A stretch of DNA of 64,000 bases from an uncultured Cellvibrio sp. (GTDB taxonomy: Bacteria; Pseudomonadota; Gammaproteobacteria; Pseudomonadales; Cellvibrionaceae). The notes beneath the pieces are model-generated. The model was given only the letters and a program-made list of their open reading frames with translations. It ran no database searches and had not been told where the DNA came from. Location of the stretch: NCBI GenBank assembly GCA_946480695.1, contig CAMLKG010000022.1, positions 6,187-70,186 on the forward strand. The letters run 5' to 3'. Each line of letters starts with the position of its first letter. The stretch's first letter is position 1. Both the position numbers and the translations under genes were made by a program. Below, piece after piece: positions 1 to 10,169 of the stretch.

Positions 1-1178
1 GTCATTTCACGCGCCTTGCGGGCTGCCTCGCGGGCACGCGCCGCATCAATCATCTTCCCGACAATGGACTTGGCATCTACCGGGTTTTCCAGCAAATACG
101 CGCTGAAATACTCGGCCATCTCCTGTTCAACGGCGGTTTTCACTTCCGAGGAAACCAGTTTGTCTTTGGTTTGGCTGGAGAATTTTGGATCGGGAACTTT
201 AACCGAAATGATTGCTGTCAGGCCTTCGCGGGCGTCATCGCCAGTGGTGGCAACTTTGGCGTTTTTGCCGATACCCTCCTTTTCGATATAAGTATTAAGC
301 AGGCGGGTTAAGGCTGCCCGGAAACCCGCCAGGTGAGTGCCGCCATCGCGTTGGGGAATATTGTTGGTATAGCAAAACAGGTTTTCCTGGAAGGAATCAT
401 TCCATTGCAACGCAACTTCCACTCCAATCCCGTCCTCGCGATTGCTAGCAACAAAGTGGACCATCTTATTAATGGTGGTTTTATTCTTGTTCAGGTGTTC
501 AACGAATGCCTTAAGACCGCCTTCATATTGATACACCTCTTCCTTCGCTGTACGTTCATCTTTCAAAACAATACGCACACCCGAGTTCAGGAATGATAAT
601 TCGCGCAAACGTTTGGCGAGGATTTCGTATTGGAATTCTATGTTAGTGAAGGTTTCTGCCGACGGTTTGAAGTGGATTTCAGTACCGGTGCTACTTGCAT
701 CGCCCACTACCGTTAAAGGCGCATCAGGCACACCATGGCGATAAATCTGTTCATGGATCTTGCCACCGCGGCGAATAGTCAATTTCAAGTATTCCGAAAG
801 AGCGTTGACGACTGAAACACCCACACCGTGTAAACCACCGGATACCTTATAGGTATTGTCATCGAATTTTCCGCCTGCGTGCAGGACAGTCATAATAACT
901 TCCGCAGCGGAAACGCCTTCCTCATGCATATCGGTGGGAATACCGCGGCCGTTGTCAGATACAGAAACAGTTTCATCCGGATGGATAATCACTCGCACTT
1001 CTGTACAGTAACCTGCCAATGCTTCGTCGATAGAGTTATCAACCACCTCAAACACCATATGGTGCAAACCTGAGCCGTCATCGGTGTCGCCAATATACAT
1101 CCCTGGGCGCTTACGCACCGCATCCAGGCCCTTAAGGACCTTAATACTGGACGAGTCGTAAGTATTCTCTTCTGACAT
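1..1178 (-). CDS. gyrB: DNA gyrase subunit B, N-terminal part (cut by window start)
   Basis: ATPase subunit of the type II topoisomerase that supercoils DNA with GyrA. About 392 N-terminal codons are visible; the reading frame runs off the window start without a stop. The start is the ATG read leftward from 1178 ([19 protein letters not shown]). The GHKL ATP-binding motifs follow: RKRPGMYIG, the [10 protein letters not shown] motif with the catalytic and Mg-binding residues, DNGRGIP, and the glycine-rich [15 protein letters not shown] lid. It lies downstream of recF in the conserved dnaA-dnaN-recF-gyrB order, separated by about 75 bp. Identification is certain; the C-terminal TOPRIM half is outside the window. 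Confidence 0.97.
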   Translation of the reverse strand, partial: MSEENTYDSSSIKVLKGLDAVRKRPGMYIGDTDDGSGLHHMVFEVVDNSIDEALAGYCTEVRVIIHPDETVSVSDNGRGIPTDMHEEGVSAAEVIMTVLHAGGKFDDNTYKVSGGLHGVGVSVVNALSEYLKLTIRRGGKIHEQIYRHGVPDAPLTVVGDASSTGTEIHFKPSAETFTNIEFQYEILAKRLRELSFLNSGVRIVLKDERTAKEEVYQYEGGLKAFVEHLNKNKTTINKMVHFVASNREDGIGVEVALQWNDSFQENLFCYTNNIPQRDGGTHLAGFRAALTRLLNTYIEKEGIGKNAKVATTGDDAREGLTAIISVKVPDPKFSSQTKDKLVSSEVKTAVEQEMAEYFSAYLLENPVDAKSIVGKMIDAARAREAARKAREM

Positions 1179-1252
1179 AGCAATTCTCCGCTTTATTGTT
1201 TATAGCCATTAGCAACAGGCTAATCACTTCATTCTCTTCTTTAAAAGGAAGC

Positions 1253-2347
1253 TTACGCTTCAACTACCCTGCCATGTTCCACGTGAAACAATTTCAGGGG
1301 CATATCAGTATGATCTTGCCAGCTAGATACCAGTACATCCCTTTCTACGCCGGTTATGAACACTTGGGTTCCCATCCTGGCCAACCATCTCACTAACAAG
1401 GTCCTATGCCTTTCATCGAGTTCCGCCGGTAGATCATCTACTAAATAGACCGGCTTACGCCCTGTCATTTCACTAAACACATAGCCTTGGGCAATTTTAA
1501 GGGCGCAAACCAATAGCTTTTGTTGGCCGCGCGATAATATTTCTGCTGCTTCCTGCCCATTAACCGTAATGCGAAGATCCGCCCTATGGCTACCGGACTG
1601 GGTATAACCGATGCGATGATCACGTTCCAGGCCCGCATTCAATACATCAGCATAGGATTTATCCCTATCCCAGCCACGGTAATAACCAAGCTTTATGCCA
1701 TCGATCTTGATGAACTCCTTACAAAATTCATCAAATACAGTTTGGAATTGAACAAAGGAATCCTGACGAAACTGATCGATTTTTTCAGTCAGTATTATTA
1801 ACTCCTGGTCCCAAGGGGCTAATTCAAGGGCGTCTATTCTATCATGACGCAACAGGCTATTGCGGTGTTTAAGGCAGCGCTGGATGGCTTTCCACGCCGG
1901 AAAGAACGCATGTTCCACGTGAAACACTAACCAATCAATAAACTGCCTGCGTATTTTGGGACTACCTTCCAACAACAAAAAAGTTTCCGAATTAATAACT
2001 TGCACAGGAAGGTAGGATGCCAGCTCTACCACTGAAGGGACCACAGCTCCATTTGCTTTAAAACTCACTTTTCCATCCAGGGTACGAGTAATACCGAGGG
2101 GCACATCAGACCCATCGTCTGTTCGTACTTTGCCAAATACGGTGAAGGATTGCTGGTGCTGACGAATCAATGGTTTGTGCTTATGGCTGCGAAAAGATCG
2201 CCCTAATGCAAGCAAATTAATAGCTTCCAACAGACTGGTTTTACCAGATCCATTTTCACCAAAAATAAGGTTTACCTGCGCTGAGGGAGTGATATCCACT
2301 TCCCCAATATTCCGCAGGTTTTGAATTAACAATCGATTTAAGGTCAT
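1253..2347 (-). CDS. recF: DNA replication and repair protein RecF
   Basis: SMC-like ATPase that helps RecOR load RecA at single-strand gaps. The protein is 364 aa, the normal family length. It begins MTLNRLLIQNLRNIG and has the Walker A motif GENGSGKTS near residue 30, an ABC-type signature (LSRGQQK) near 275 and Walker B (VYLVDDLPAELD) near 305. It starts 33 bp after the dnaN stop and is probably cotranscribed with dnaA-dnaN. An oddity is that the coding sequence carries two parS-type palindromes (1275-1290 and 1911-1926), both translated as part of an FHVEH peptide. Confidence 0.97.
   Translation of the reverse strand: MTLNRLLIQNLRNIGEVDITPSAQVNLIFGENGSGKTSLLEAINLLALGRSFRSHKHKPLIRQHQQSFTVFGKVRTDDGSDVPLGITRTLDGKVSFKANGAVVPSVVELASYLPVQVINSETFLLLEGSPKIRRQFIDWLVFHVEHAFFPAWKAIQRCLKHRNSLLRHDRIDALELAPWDQELIILTEKIDQFRQDSFVQFQTVFDEFCKEFIKIDGIKLGYYRGWDRDKSYADVLNAGLERDHRIGYTQSGSHRADLRITVNGQEAAEILSRGQQKLLVCALKIAQGYVFSEMTGRKPVYLVDDLPAELDERHRTLLVRWLARMGTQVFITGVERDVLVSSWQDHTDMPLKLFHVEHGRVVEA
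1275..1290. promoter_or_regulatory. parS: parS-like ParB binding site 1 (inside recF)
   Basis: The sequence TGTTCCACGTGAAACA differs by one base from the consensus bacterial parS palindrome TGTTTCACGTGAAACA. It lies in the 3' end of recF, about 12 kb from parA-parB. Centromere sites of this type load ParB (encoded at 13683) close to the origin. Confidence 0.88.
1911..1926. promoter_or_regulatory. parS: parS-like ParB binding site 2 (inside recF)
   Basis: A second identical TGTTCCACGTGAAACA lies 636 bp from the first copy, also within recF. Two identical 16-mers in one gene, each a near-perfect parS, make chance unlikely. Confidence 0.88.
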
Positions 2348-2380
2348 AAGACCAGGGAATTAACCAATACGTTTAATTGG

Positions 2381-3484
2381 TTAGAGTCGCATTGGCATAA
2401 CAACATAAAGGGAATCACTATTTTCAGGTTCTTCCAATAACGCACTGGAGTTTGCATCCGACAGGGTAATTTTTATATTTTCGTTGCTGATAACGTTAGC
2501 GACATCCTGCAAATAACTCACATTGAAGCCAACCTCCAGGGAATCGCCGGCGTAATCCACCGTTACCTGCTCTTCTGCTTCCTCTTGCTCCGGGTTATTG
2601 GCAACTATCGTGAGTGTGCCTGGGGACAACAATAAACGAACACCGCGATATTTTTCATTTGAGAGGATCGCGGTACGTGCAAATGCCTGCTTCAATTCGA
2701 GGCGGGAACCTATGACCACCTTATTACCACCGCGTGGCAACACCCGCTCATATTCGGGGAATTTGCCATCCACAAGCTTGGATGTAAAAGTGTAATCCAC
2801 CGACGTCACACGGATATGGTTGGAACTCAGCACAATCTCCACCTGGGCGGTGGAATCATCCAACAGCCGGGACAACTCCAACACGCCTTTGCGCGGCAAT
2901 ATTGCCTGGATTACATCACTGGAATTAACCGCTACCGCACGGGTGCACATCGCCATGCGATGCCCATCGGTGGCAACCACCCGCAATTGGTCCTGGCGTA
3001 CTTCCCATAACATACCATTGAGGTAATAACGAACATCCTGTTGCGCCATCGCAAATGCGGTGCGCTCAATCAGGCGTTTCACTTCCTGTTGGGCACAACT
3101 GAAACGCAAATTGCCGGGGGTATCCTCAACATTGGGAAAGTCAGCCGCCGGTAAGGTTGACAAGGTAAAACGGCTGCGGCCGGATTTGACCAAAATCCGG
3201 TTCTCCTCCAACGTAAACTCGATATTGCTGCCATCTGGCAGCGATCTGCAGATATCTACCAGCTTACGTGCAGGAACTGTAATTTCCCCGGATTGGCCCG
3301 GTTGCTCCAGCGTCAGGCGACCGACAATTTCTACTTCCAGGTCAGTACCGGTGAGTGACAGCTGGTCACCCTGAAGTTGTATCAACACATTGGATAGCAC
3401 CGGCAATGTTTGGCGACGCTCCACCACACCAGCTACCAGTTGTAAGGGCTTGATCAAAGCTTCGCGGGATACGGCAAATTTCAT
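2381..3484 (-). CDS. dnaN: DNA polymerase III beta subunit (sliding clamp)
   Basis: Ring-shaped processivity clamp that tethers Pol III and other partners to DNA. The protein is 367 aa, matching the family. It starts MKFAVSREALIKPLQLV, contains the typical RRQTLPVLSN segment and YLNGMLWEV, and ends in the canonical VVMPMRL C-terminus that forms part of the partner-binding pocket. It sits between dnaA (84 bp upstream) and recF (33 bp downstream), as in most gammaproteobacteria, and is probably part of the same transcript. Confidence 0.98.
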   Translation of the reverse strand: MKFAVSREALIKPLQLVAGVVERRQTLPVLSNVLIQLQGDQLSLTGTDLEVEIVGRLTLEQPGQSGEITVPARKLVDICRSLPDGSNIEFTLEENRILVKSGRSRFTLSTLPAADFPNVEDTPGNLRFSCAQQEVKRLIERTAFAMAQQDVRYYLNGMLWEVRQDQLRVVATDGHRMAMCTRAVAVNSSDVIQAILPRKGVLELSRLLDDSTAQVEIVLSSNHIRVTSVDYTFTSKLVDGKFPEYERVLPRGGNKVVIGSRLELKQAFARTAILSNEKYRGVRLLLSPGTLTIVANNPEQEEAEEQVTVDYAGDSLEVGFNVSYLQDVANVISNENIKITLSDANSSALLEEPENSDSLYVVMPMRL

Positions 3485-3568
3485 GTGATGGTCTCTTAGG
3501 TAATCTTCCGGGACTTGTTAGTTAGTTTCTCTTCAATCACAGCACAAAATATAAACAGCCTTTATAAA

Positions 3569-5098
3569 TCAAGTTGTTAGCGAACGCAGCAAGTTTTTCA
3601 TATCTTCGCGGATATCCGCCGTTTCTTCCTGCAATTCCTTAATTTTCCTGCACGCATGGAGTACGGTTGTATGATCGCGACCGCCAAACGCTTCACCAAT
3701 TTCAGGCAAGCTATGGTTGGTTAACTCCTTCGCCAGCGCCATGGCTACTTGGCGCGGACGCGCCACCGAGCGGCTGCGGCGCTTGGAAATCATATCGTTC
3801 ATTTTGATTTTGTAATATTCACAGACCACACGCTGGATATTATCGATACCTACTTGCTTGTCCTGTAATGCCAGCAAATCTTTCAGTGCCTCACGCACCA
3901 GCTCTACATCTATAGCACGACCGGTAAAATTGGCACTGGCGATGACCCGCTTGAGCGCCCCCTCCAGGTCGCGCACATTGGCGCGAATACGTTGGGCAAT
4001 AAAAAAGGCTGCATCGTGAGGCAAATCAATATTCACCTGTTCAGCCTTCTTCATCAGGATGGCAACGCGCGTCTCCAGCTCCGGCGGCTCCACCGCCACC
4101 GTCAGTCCCCACCCGAAGCGAGATTTTAACCGCTCTTCCAACCCATTGATTTCCTTGGGAAAACGATCACAAGTCAAAATAATCTGCCGCCCACCTTCAA
4201 GCAATGAGTTAAAGGTATGAAAGAATTCTTCCTGGGAGCGCTCTTTACCGGCAAAGAACTGGATGTCATCAATCAGGAGCGCATCCATGGAGCGGTAATA
4301 ACGTTTGAAATCGTTAATCGCATTGAGCTGCAAGGCCTTGACCATATCGGCGACGAATCGCTCTGAATGCAGGTAAACCACCTTGGCGTTGGGATTACGC
4401 GCCACCATGGCATTGCCAACCGCTTGCATCAGGTGGGTCTTCCCCAAGCCAACACCACCATAAATAAATAGTGGGTTGTAGGCACCACCGGGGTTCTCGG
4501 CTACCTGGCGGGCTGCCGCCAGGCCCAACTGGTTGGATTTACCTTCCACAAAGGTGGCAAAGGTAGATGAGGCATTTAAGTAATTACTGTGTTTCAGGCC
4601 ACCTTCCACTTCGATATCGGGGACTGGCCGGGTATTGGGTTCCAACAGCAGCTCTTCGGAGTTATCCAGTGACTTACCCTCATAATCGACCGAATTGCCG
4701 GGAATATCTGCCAGACCCGGGAATGCCTCAATTTTGGCAACCCTGGTTGAAGCAAGGCCCGCTGGCGAAGGAACATTCGAAACGGTTGAAACCGGGGCGG
4801 GTTCCGGTGAGCTAGCCACTCGGGCTTGGAAACCCGGCGCCGGACGGGCAATTACCCCGACAGCTACGTTCAGGTTTTTATCCTGGTGATAATGAAGCGC
4901 CAATTCGCGGATACGATTCAGAAATTTGTCATTCACCCAATCGCAAATAAAGCGGTTGGGTGCGAGTAACTTCAACTCCATTGGGGCTGCCGACTCATCG
5001 ATTTGCAATGGCCTGATCCAGGTATTGAACTGCTGGGAGGGCAATTCGTCCTGTAGGCTAGCCGCGCATAATTTCCAAATCGATTGCAACAAAACCAA
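3569..5098 (-). CDS. dnaA: Chromosomal replication initiator DnaA
   Basis: AAA+ initiator that binds DnaA boxes and opens the origin. The protein is 509 aa. Domain I is seen at the start ([17 protein letters not shown]), followed by a proline/serine-rich domain II at about residues 95-170, which accounts for the somewhat long size. The AAA+ domain has Walker [10 protein letters not shown], Walker B LLIDDIQF and the arginine-finger region. Domain IV has the DNA-binding signature [15 protein letters not shown]. The gene reads away from rpmH; the 380-bp divergent region between them carries two perfect DnaA boxes, consistent with autoregulation and a possible origin. Confidence 0.98.
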   Translation of the reverse strand: MVLLQSIWKLCAASLQDELPSQQFNTWIRPLQIDESAAPMELKLLAPNRFICDWVNDKFLNRIRELALHYHQDKNLNVAVGVIARPAPGFQARVASSPEPAPVSTVSNVPSPAGLASTRVAKIEAFPGLADIPGNSVDYEGKSLDNSEELLLEPNTRPVPDIEVEGGLKHSNYLNASSTFATFVEGKSNQLGLAAARQVAENPGGAYNPLFIYGGVGLGKTHLMQAVGNAMVARNPNAKVVYLHSERFVADMVKALQLNAINDFKRYYRSMDALLIDDIQFFAGKERSQEEFFHTFNSLLEGGRQIILTCDRFPKEINGLEERLKSRFGWGLTVAVEPPELETRVAILMKKAEQVNIDLPHDAAFFIAQRIRANVRDLEGALKRVIASANFTGRAIDVELVREALKDLLALQDKQVGIDNIQRVVCEYYKIKMNDMISKRRSRSVARPRQVAMALAKELTNHSLPEIGEAFGGRDHTTVLHACRKIKELQEETADIREDMKNLLRSLTT

Positions 5099-5478
5099 AC
5101 TCCCGTAACGCTCCCGCGTTTTATTGTTAACAAGGGGGGAGCAAGTCTACTCGCGCGCGGTAAAGTTATCCACAGTAAAATACCAAAAATAATTCAATGG
5201 ATTAAAACTTAGCCATTAAAATTCAATACGTTACGAAAGTAACCCAAGCTTTATCCTCCCATTGTAAAAATAATTTATACGCCATACCTGTGGATAAACC
5301 TGTTAGTAATTTATGGATTATCTGGGGGAAAACTGGCATAACCTGTGATTCCCGCGTTTTTAGAACTTTTGTAGATAATTTGCTCAAAATAATTTGCTTT
5401 AGCACAAGCCCTTCATTAGAATTCGCCCTCTTTTCGCACACCGTGTGAATTAACTCAGGATTTTTTAACAGGTTTATC
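5099..5478. other. dnaA-rpmH divergent intergenic region with DnaA boxes (possible origin part)
   Basis: No gene is seen here. Two perfect DnaA boxes are present: TTATCCACA at 5166-5174 and its complement TGTGGATAA at 5289-5297. The flanks are AT-rich. In pseudomonads the dnaA-rpmH gap can act as a replication origin, and in others it is mainly the dnaA/rpmH promoter region. The larger gap at 9529-10169 has more boxes, so this region may be the secondary or regulatory one. Confidence 0.55.
5394..5422 (+). promoter_or_regulatory. Predicted sigma-70 promoter of rpmH
   Basis: TTGCTT at 5394-5399 and TAGAAT at 5417-5422 are separated by 17 bp, about 55 bp upstream of the rpmH ATG. It probably drives the rpmH-rnpA-yidD-yidC-mnmE run. 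Confidence 0.5.
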
Positions 5479-5616
5479 ATGAAAAGAACATTCCAACCCA
5501 GCAATCTGAAGCGCGTTCGCAACCACGGTTTCCGTGCACGTATGGCTACCAAGAATGGCCGTTTGGTTTTGGCCCGCCGTCGCGCCAAAGGCCGTAAAGC
5601 GTTGACCCGCGTTTAA
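5479..5616 (+). CDS. rpmH: 50S ribosomal protein L34
   Basis: Small basic protein of the large ribosomal subunit. The 45-aa product starts [19 protein letters not shown] and ends KALTRV, with the invariant RMATKNGR core. The length is typical. It heads the conserved rpmH-rnpA-yidD-yidC-mnmE order and is transcribed divergently from dnaA. Confidence 0.98.
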   Translation: MKRTFQPSNLKRVRNHGFRARMATKNGRLVLARRRAKGRKALTRV

Positions 5617-5721
5617 TTGGTCCCCTTTTTTGGTTCACTAGCAGTTTGTTGACCTTCGTTATTGGCCTGGTGAATAAAAGTAGTCGATGCGGGTCCAGCC
5701 AAGACTATCTTTTGTGTGCTT

Positions 5722-6180
5722 ATGTCAGCCAATATAGAAACTCAACAGCCTGCTAGTTCGAATCAGCCATGTGATTCTTCCCCGGTATCTTCTGCTTCTT
5801 TTCCCAAATCCCTGCGTTTGCTGGATGCCTCCGGTTTCCAGAAAGTTTTTGACGACGCCCCGTTTCGCGCATCACACCAGCATTTTTTAATTTTGGCCCG
5901 CAGCAACCAACAGGCAAACGGTCGGCTCGGTCTGGTAATTGCCAAAAAACACCTTCGCCTTGCTGTCCAACGCAACCGGTTCAAGCGTTTGATCAGGGAG
6001 TCGTTCCGTACCCAGCAAACCGCCTTTGTCGGCCTTGATGTGATAGTGCTATCGCGCAAGGGCTTGGAAACCCTGGAAAATGCCGAATTCACCCGCCAAC
6101 TTAACCAACAATGGCAGCGGATTTTCAAAAAAGCGCGCCAGCATGGGTTAAGATCGCAACCCCAAGGGGAGGCTGGGTAA
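5722..6180 (+). CDS. rnpA: Ribonuclease P protein component
   Basis: Protein cofactor of RNase P, which matures tRNA 5' ends. The core carries [10 protein letters not shown] and the basic RNR motif ([16 protein letters not shown]), which contacts substrate. At 152 aa from this ATG it is longer than the usual ~120 aa because of a Ser/Pro-rich N-terminus of about 25 residues. A GTG six bases upstream is an equally possible start, and neither has a clear Shine-Dalgarno. Its TAA overlaps the yidD ATG, indicating translational coupling. Confidence 0.94.
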   Translation: MSANIETQQPASSNQPCDSSPVSSASFPKSLRLLDASGFQKVFDDAPFRASHQHFLILARSNQQANGRLGLVIAKKHLRLAVQRNRFKRLIRESFRTQQTAFVGLDVIVLSRKGLETLENAEFTRQLNQQWQRIFKKARQHGLRSQPQGEAG

Positions 6181-6497
6181 TGAATTGGACTATAAACCTG
6201 ATCGGCAAACTGTTTAACAAGCTGCATAGCTTGCTCTTATGGTTGGCGATCAAACTGATTCATACCTACCGATACCTGCTAAGTCCCTGGTTGGGAAACC
6301 AATGTCGCTTTTACCCAACCTGTTCCCACTATTCGGAAGAGGCGCTTAATCGCCATGGTTTTTTTTTCGGGTCTTATCTAACCCTGCGTCGCCTTATAAA
6401 ATGCCACCCCTGGCATGAAGGCGGGTTGGACCCAGTCCCGGAACTGAAGCAAACCTGTTGTTCACACTTTCATTCACCTAGAGATGGCAGTCATTAA
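6180..6497 (+). CDS. yidD: Membrane protein insertion efficiency factor YidD
   Basis: Small membrane-associated protein that assists YidC-dependent insertion. The chosen ATG overlaps the rnpA stop by one base, giving 105 aa. The family core is clear: [23 protein letters not shown] with its paired cysteines, followed by [22 protein letters not shown]. It ends two bases before the yidC start. Its position between rnpA and yidC is the standard one. Confidence 0.93.
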   Translation: MNWTINLIGKLFNKLHSLLLWLAIKLIHTYRYLLSPWLGNQCRFYPTCSHYSEEALNRHGFFFGSYLTLRRLIKCHPWHEGGLDPVPELKQTCCSHFHSPRDGSH

Positions 6498-6498
6498 G

Positions 6499-8157
6499 AT
6501 GGATTGGCTAAAAAACCTGTTAATTGCGGGCATCCTCGCAACCCTGTTACTTCTGGTTATTCGCTGGCATGAATATCAGGAAAAACTTCCTGCCCCTGCG
6601 GTCGGTACCGCCCAAACCAGCAGCTCCCTTGCAAATGATGGGAATATCCCGGCCGCGTCCAGTGAGATTCCCACCGCTTCAGGTACGCCATTATCAGAGG
6701 CGGAAAAGGTCAAACAGGCCCAACAAAACCTTATCACCGTAAAAACCGATAGCCTGGATGTGGTCATTAATCCATTGGGCGGTGACATTGTCGAAGTCGC
6801 CCTGCCTCGCCACTACGCAAAACTCGATACCCCGGACCAACCTTATGTATTGCTCGATAATCGCGACAACCATACCTATGTGGCGCAAAGCGGGCTGATC
6901 GGTGTAAACGGTACCGATACCGCCCAGGGGCGCCCGTTGTTTAGCAGTGAACAACAGCAATACCAACTGAGTGAAGGCCAGGATAAATTACAGGTAGACC
7001 TGGTACTGCAACAGGGCGAGGTGAAAATCACCAAGCGCTTTACCTTTATCCGCGGCGAATACCTGATCAATATCGAATACCTCATAGATAACCAAAGCAG
7101 CGGCACATGGTCCGCCCAGCTTTACGGCCAAATCAAGCGCGACAGCCAGAATTTTGTGAAGGTGAGTGCGCTGGAAATGAATCCCTTCCTGGGCGCAGCC
7201 ATCACTACCAATGAGGAAAACTATAAGAAGCTCACGTTTGCCGACATTGCGGAATCTGAATTCAAAACCAGTCGCCAGGGTGGCTGGGTGGCCATGGTCC
7301 AGCACTATTTCATCAGCGCCTGGATTCCGGACGCAAACAGTGACAACACCTATTCACTCCGCAAGCTGGGTTCCAATGACCTTTATCTCCTGGGATTCAC
7401 CGGCAAAACGACCGAGGTCGCCCCTGGTACCCAGGCAAGTATCAGCGCCAGTTTCTATGCGGGCCCCAAAGACACCGAACGGCTGGAAGAAATTTCCCCG
7501 CACCTGGACCTGACTGTGGATTACGGCTGGCTGTGGTGGTTGTCCAAGCCACTGTTCTGGGTAATGAAAGCGATCCATGACCTTGTGGGCAACTGGGGCC
7601 TGGCGATTATCGGCCTGATTGTCATTATCAAGGCATTGTTTTTTAAACTTTCCGCAACCAGCTATAAATCCATGGCGAAAATGCGGAAGTTAGCGCCGAA
7701 AATGGCGGAAATGAAAGAACGCTACGGCGAGGATCGCCAGAAGTTCTCGCAAGAGATGATGAAGCTTTACAAAACCGAGCAAGTAAATCCCTTTGGCGGA
7801 TGCCTGCCGTTATTGATCCAGATGCCGGTATTCCTCGCCTTCTATTACGTATTGATGGAATCCGTGGAATTGCGCCATGCGCCTTTCTTCGGCTGGATTA
7901 CCGACCTTTCAGTGAAGGACCCTTACTTTGTATTGCCAATTATCTACGGCGTTACCATGTGGTTTATGCAAAAACTGAATCCGCAGCCAACCGACCCGAT
8001 GCAAGCCCGGATTATGCAAATGCTGCCGATAGTCTTCACCATCATGTTCCTGTGGTTCCCGGCTGGTATGGTGTTGTATTGGGTTACTAACAACATCTTG
8101 TCCATCGCCCAGCAGTATGTCATTACCAAGCAAATCGAAAGCGCTGATAGCAAATAA
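6499..8157 (+). CDS. yidC: Membrane protein insertase YidC
   Basis: Insertase that places and folds inner-membrane proteins, alone or with SecYEG. From the ATG at 6499 (MDWLKNLLIAGIL) it is 552 aa, typical for gram-negative YidC. It has an N-terminal membrane anchor, a large periplasmic beta-domain (about residues 60-340) and the conserved five-helix core (YGWLWWLSKPLFWVMK, NPFGGCLPLLIQMPVF and LYWVTNNILSIAQQY). An ATG five codons upstream overlaps yidD and is less likely. Confidence 0.97.
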   Translation: MDWLKNLLIAGILATLLLLVIRWHEYQEKLPAPAVGTAQTSSSLANDGNIPAASSEIPTASGTPLSEAEKVKQAQQNLITVKTDSLDVVINPLGGDIVEVALPRHYAKLDTPDQPYVLLDNRDNHTYVAQSGLIGVNGTDTAQGRPLFSSEQQQYQLSEGQDKLQVDLVLQQGEVKITKRFTFIRGEYLINIEYLIDNQSSGTWSAQLYGQIKRDSQNFVKVSALEMNPFLGAAITTNEENYKKLTFADIAESEFKTSRQGGWVAMVQHYFISAWIPDANSDNTYSLRKLGSNDLYLLGFTGKTTEVAPGTQASISASFYAGPKDTERLEEISPHLDLTVDYGWLWWLSKPLFWVMKAIHDLVGNWGLAIIGLIVIIKALFFKLSATSYKSMAKMRKLAPKMAEMKERYGEDRQKFSQEMMKLYKTEQVNPFGGCLPLLIQMPVFLAFYYVLMESVELRHAPFFGWITDLSVKDPYFVLPIIYGVTMWFMQKLNPQPTDPMQARIMQMLPIVFTIMFLWFPAGMVLYWVTNNILSIAQQYVITKQIESADSK

Positions 8158-8166
8158 GTTATTGCC

Positions 8167-9528
8167 ATGATCATTACCGACACCATCGCCGCCATAGCCA
8201 CCGCCACTGGCCGCGGTGGTGTCGGTATCGTCCGCGTCTCCGGCCCCAAGGCCAAACAGGTTGCTGACACCCTGCTCGCCACTACCCTGCAACCGCGCCA
8301 TGCCCACTATTGCGATTTCTCGACTGCCCAGGGCGATATTATCGACCAGGGAATCGCCCTGTTTTTCCCCGGCCCCCATTCCTTTACCGGTGAAGATGTC
8401 CTTGAATTACAAGGACATGGTGGCCCGGTAATCCTGGATATCTTGCTGCGTGAAATTACCCGCCTGGGTGTGCGCCTCGCCCGACCGGGTGAATTTTCCG
8501 AACGTGCATTCCTTAATGACAAGCTGGACCTGGCCCAGGCTGAAGCCATTGCCGACCTGATCGATGCCACCACCGAACAAGCCGCACGCAATGCACTGCA
8601 TTCGCTACAGGGCGCATTTTCCAAACGCATCCATGAATTGGTGGAAGCGCTGATCCATTTGCGCATCTACGTCGAAGCCTCCATCGACTTCCCGGAGGAG
8701 GAAATCGACTTCCTCAGTGACGGCAAGGTCGCTGGCGATTTGAATGGGATCATCCGCACACTGGAACAGGTATTTAAGGAAGCCCGCCAGGGTGCCCTGG
8801 TGCGGGAGGGTATGCGAGTAGTTATCGCCGGCCGTCCCAATGCCGGCAAATCCAGCCTGCTCAATGCGCTGAGTGGCCGTGAATCGGCCATTGTGACCAG
8901 TATCGAAGGCACCACCCGCGATGTGTTGCGCGAACATATCCATATCGATGGAATGCCCTTACACATCATCGATACCGCCGGCTTGCGCGAAAGCCCGGAT
9001 GAAGTGGAACAAATCGGTATCCAGCGCGCATGGCAGGAAATCCGCCAAGCCGACCGCGTCTTATTATTGGTCGATAGTCGCCAGACCAAAGATACTGATC
9101 CGCAACGGATCTGGCCGGAGTTCATCGGCCAATTGGAAAACCCGGACAGGGTTACGCTCATTCGCAACAAAATCGATTTGACCGGCGAAACTGCCGGTAT
9201 CCATGAACAGGACGGCACCCGCTACATTAATATCAGCGCCGCCACCGGTACCGGCATTGAAGCCCTCAAGGATCACCTCAAGGCGATTATGGGGTTTAGT
9301 GAAACCGGCGAAAATGGTTTCACCGCACGCCGTCGCCACCTGGATGCACTTGAACGCGCCCAATCTTTCCTGCACGCCGGCAAAGCCCAACTCCAGGGCT
9401 ACGCTGCTGGCGAGCTGCTCGCGGAGGACCTGCGCCAGGCACAAAATGCCCTGGGTGAAATTACCGGTGAATTTACTCCCGATGATCTTTTGGGAAGAAT
9501 TTTCAGCAGTTTCTGCATTGGTAAATGA
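8167..9528 (+). CDS. mnmE: tRNA-5-carboxymethylaminomethyl-2-thiouridine synthesis GTPase MnmE
   Basis: GTPase that works with MnmG to modify wobble uridine 34 in tRNAs. At 453 aa it is full length. It has the N-terminal folate-binding domain, a G domain with [12 protein letters not shown] (P-loop), EGTTRD (switch), DTAG and NKID, and the C-terminal FCIGK whose cysteine is a family hallmark. It starts 9 bp after yidC. Its partner gene mnmG lies just beyond the gene-free gap downstream. Confidence 0.97.
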   Translation: MIITDTIAAIATATGRGGVGIVRVSGPKAKQVADTLLATTLQPRHAHYCDFSTAQGDIIDQGIALFFPGPHSFTGEDVLELQGHGGPVILDILLREITRLGVRLARPGEFSERAFLNDKLDLAQAEAIADLIDATTEQAARNALHSLQGAFSKRIHELVEALIHLRIYVEASIDFPEEEIDFLSDGKVAGDLNGIIRTLEQVFKEARQGALVREGMRVVIAGRPNAGKSSLLNALSGRESAIVTSIEGTTRDVLREHIHIDGMPLHIIDTAGLRESPDEVEQIGIQRAWQEIRQADRVLLLVDSRQTKDTDPQRIWPEFIGQLENPDRVTLIRNKIDLTGETAGIHEQDGTRYINISAATGTGIEALKDHLKAIMGFSETGENGFTARRRHLDALERAQSFLHAGKAQLQGYAAGELLAEDLRQAQNALGEITGEFTPDDLLGRIFSSFCIGK

Positions 9529-10169
9529 CCCCTGGCTAAACCTCCTATTTATCACCATCCTTTAATAACCCCCATAAAACCTTCCCCTAAAAGATAGCTT
9601 GGGTTGACTTATCGCCAGGCTTTTCCACACACTTACACAGGTTATCCACAGTTAAATCTAGTTTTCGGTTGTAAATAACTGTTTTAGCTAGGATTTTATT
9701 TGCCATTTTTTCTCCATATGCAAAAAGCTGTGGGTGTGGGTGACAAAAACTGGGAAAGGTTTTGTGGATAAGTGTCAATTCGCGCCATTTATGTATAACC
9801 CAGCCTTTTATAACCAGCTTCCGATCAGCTTAAACCCAGTTTACCGAGCCTTTTTCAGAGCAGTTATTATTTAACTAACCTTATGAAATAAAAATATTTT
9901 TTATACTTATCCACAAAAAAGTGTGCCGCTATATATAACAACATCTTTAAAAACCCTAAATAACAAAATATTCATTTCATTTATTAAATTTTTCCTCTGT
10001 TGTAACGCGACCGTTTTTCTTGAATAAACCTACTTCGCAAACGTCGGCAAATTTTGATTAATCCCTGTACAAGTTTTGTGCAAAACCGAGACACGCTCTA
10101 TAATGTCGCCCCTTTTGACTCGCAGGTCATTTCCAGTTCAATACGCAGCCAGGCTGCAAGGTGTAAGCG
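9529..10169. other. oriC: Gene-free AT-rich gap with DnaA boxes: best candidate for oriC
   Basis: No coding sequence is supported in these 640 bp. Three perfect DnaA boxes are present: TTATCCACA at 9652-9660, the complement TGTGGATAA at 9763-9771 and TTATCCACA at 9907-9915. A relaxed box TTTTCCACA lies at 9621-9629. An AT-rich stretch at about 9865-10010, next to the last box, could be the unwinding element. The gap lies directly upstream of mnmG (gidA), the position of oriC in Escherichia coli, and within 4 kb of parA-parB. Its function is inferred, not shown. Confidence 0.7.
10076..10104 (+). promoter_or_regulatory. Predicted sigma-70 promoter of mnmG
   Basis: TTGTGC at 10076-10081 and a perfect TATAAT at 10099-10104 are separated by 17 bp, about 65 bp upstream of the mnmG ATG. 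Confidence 0.6.

Noticed and set aside
5763..6227. Long minus-strand frame opposite rnpA
   Set aside because: It is an antisense shadow of rnpA with composition set by the real gene.
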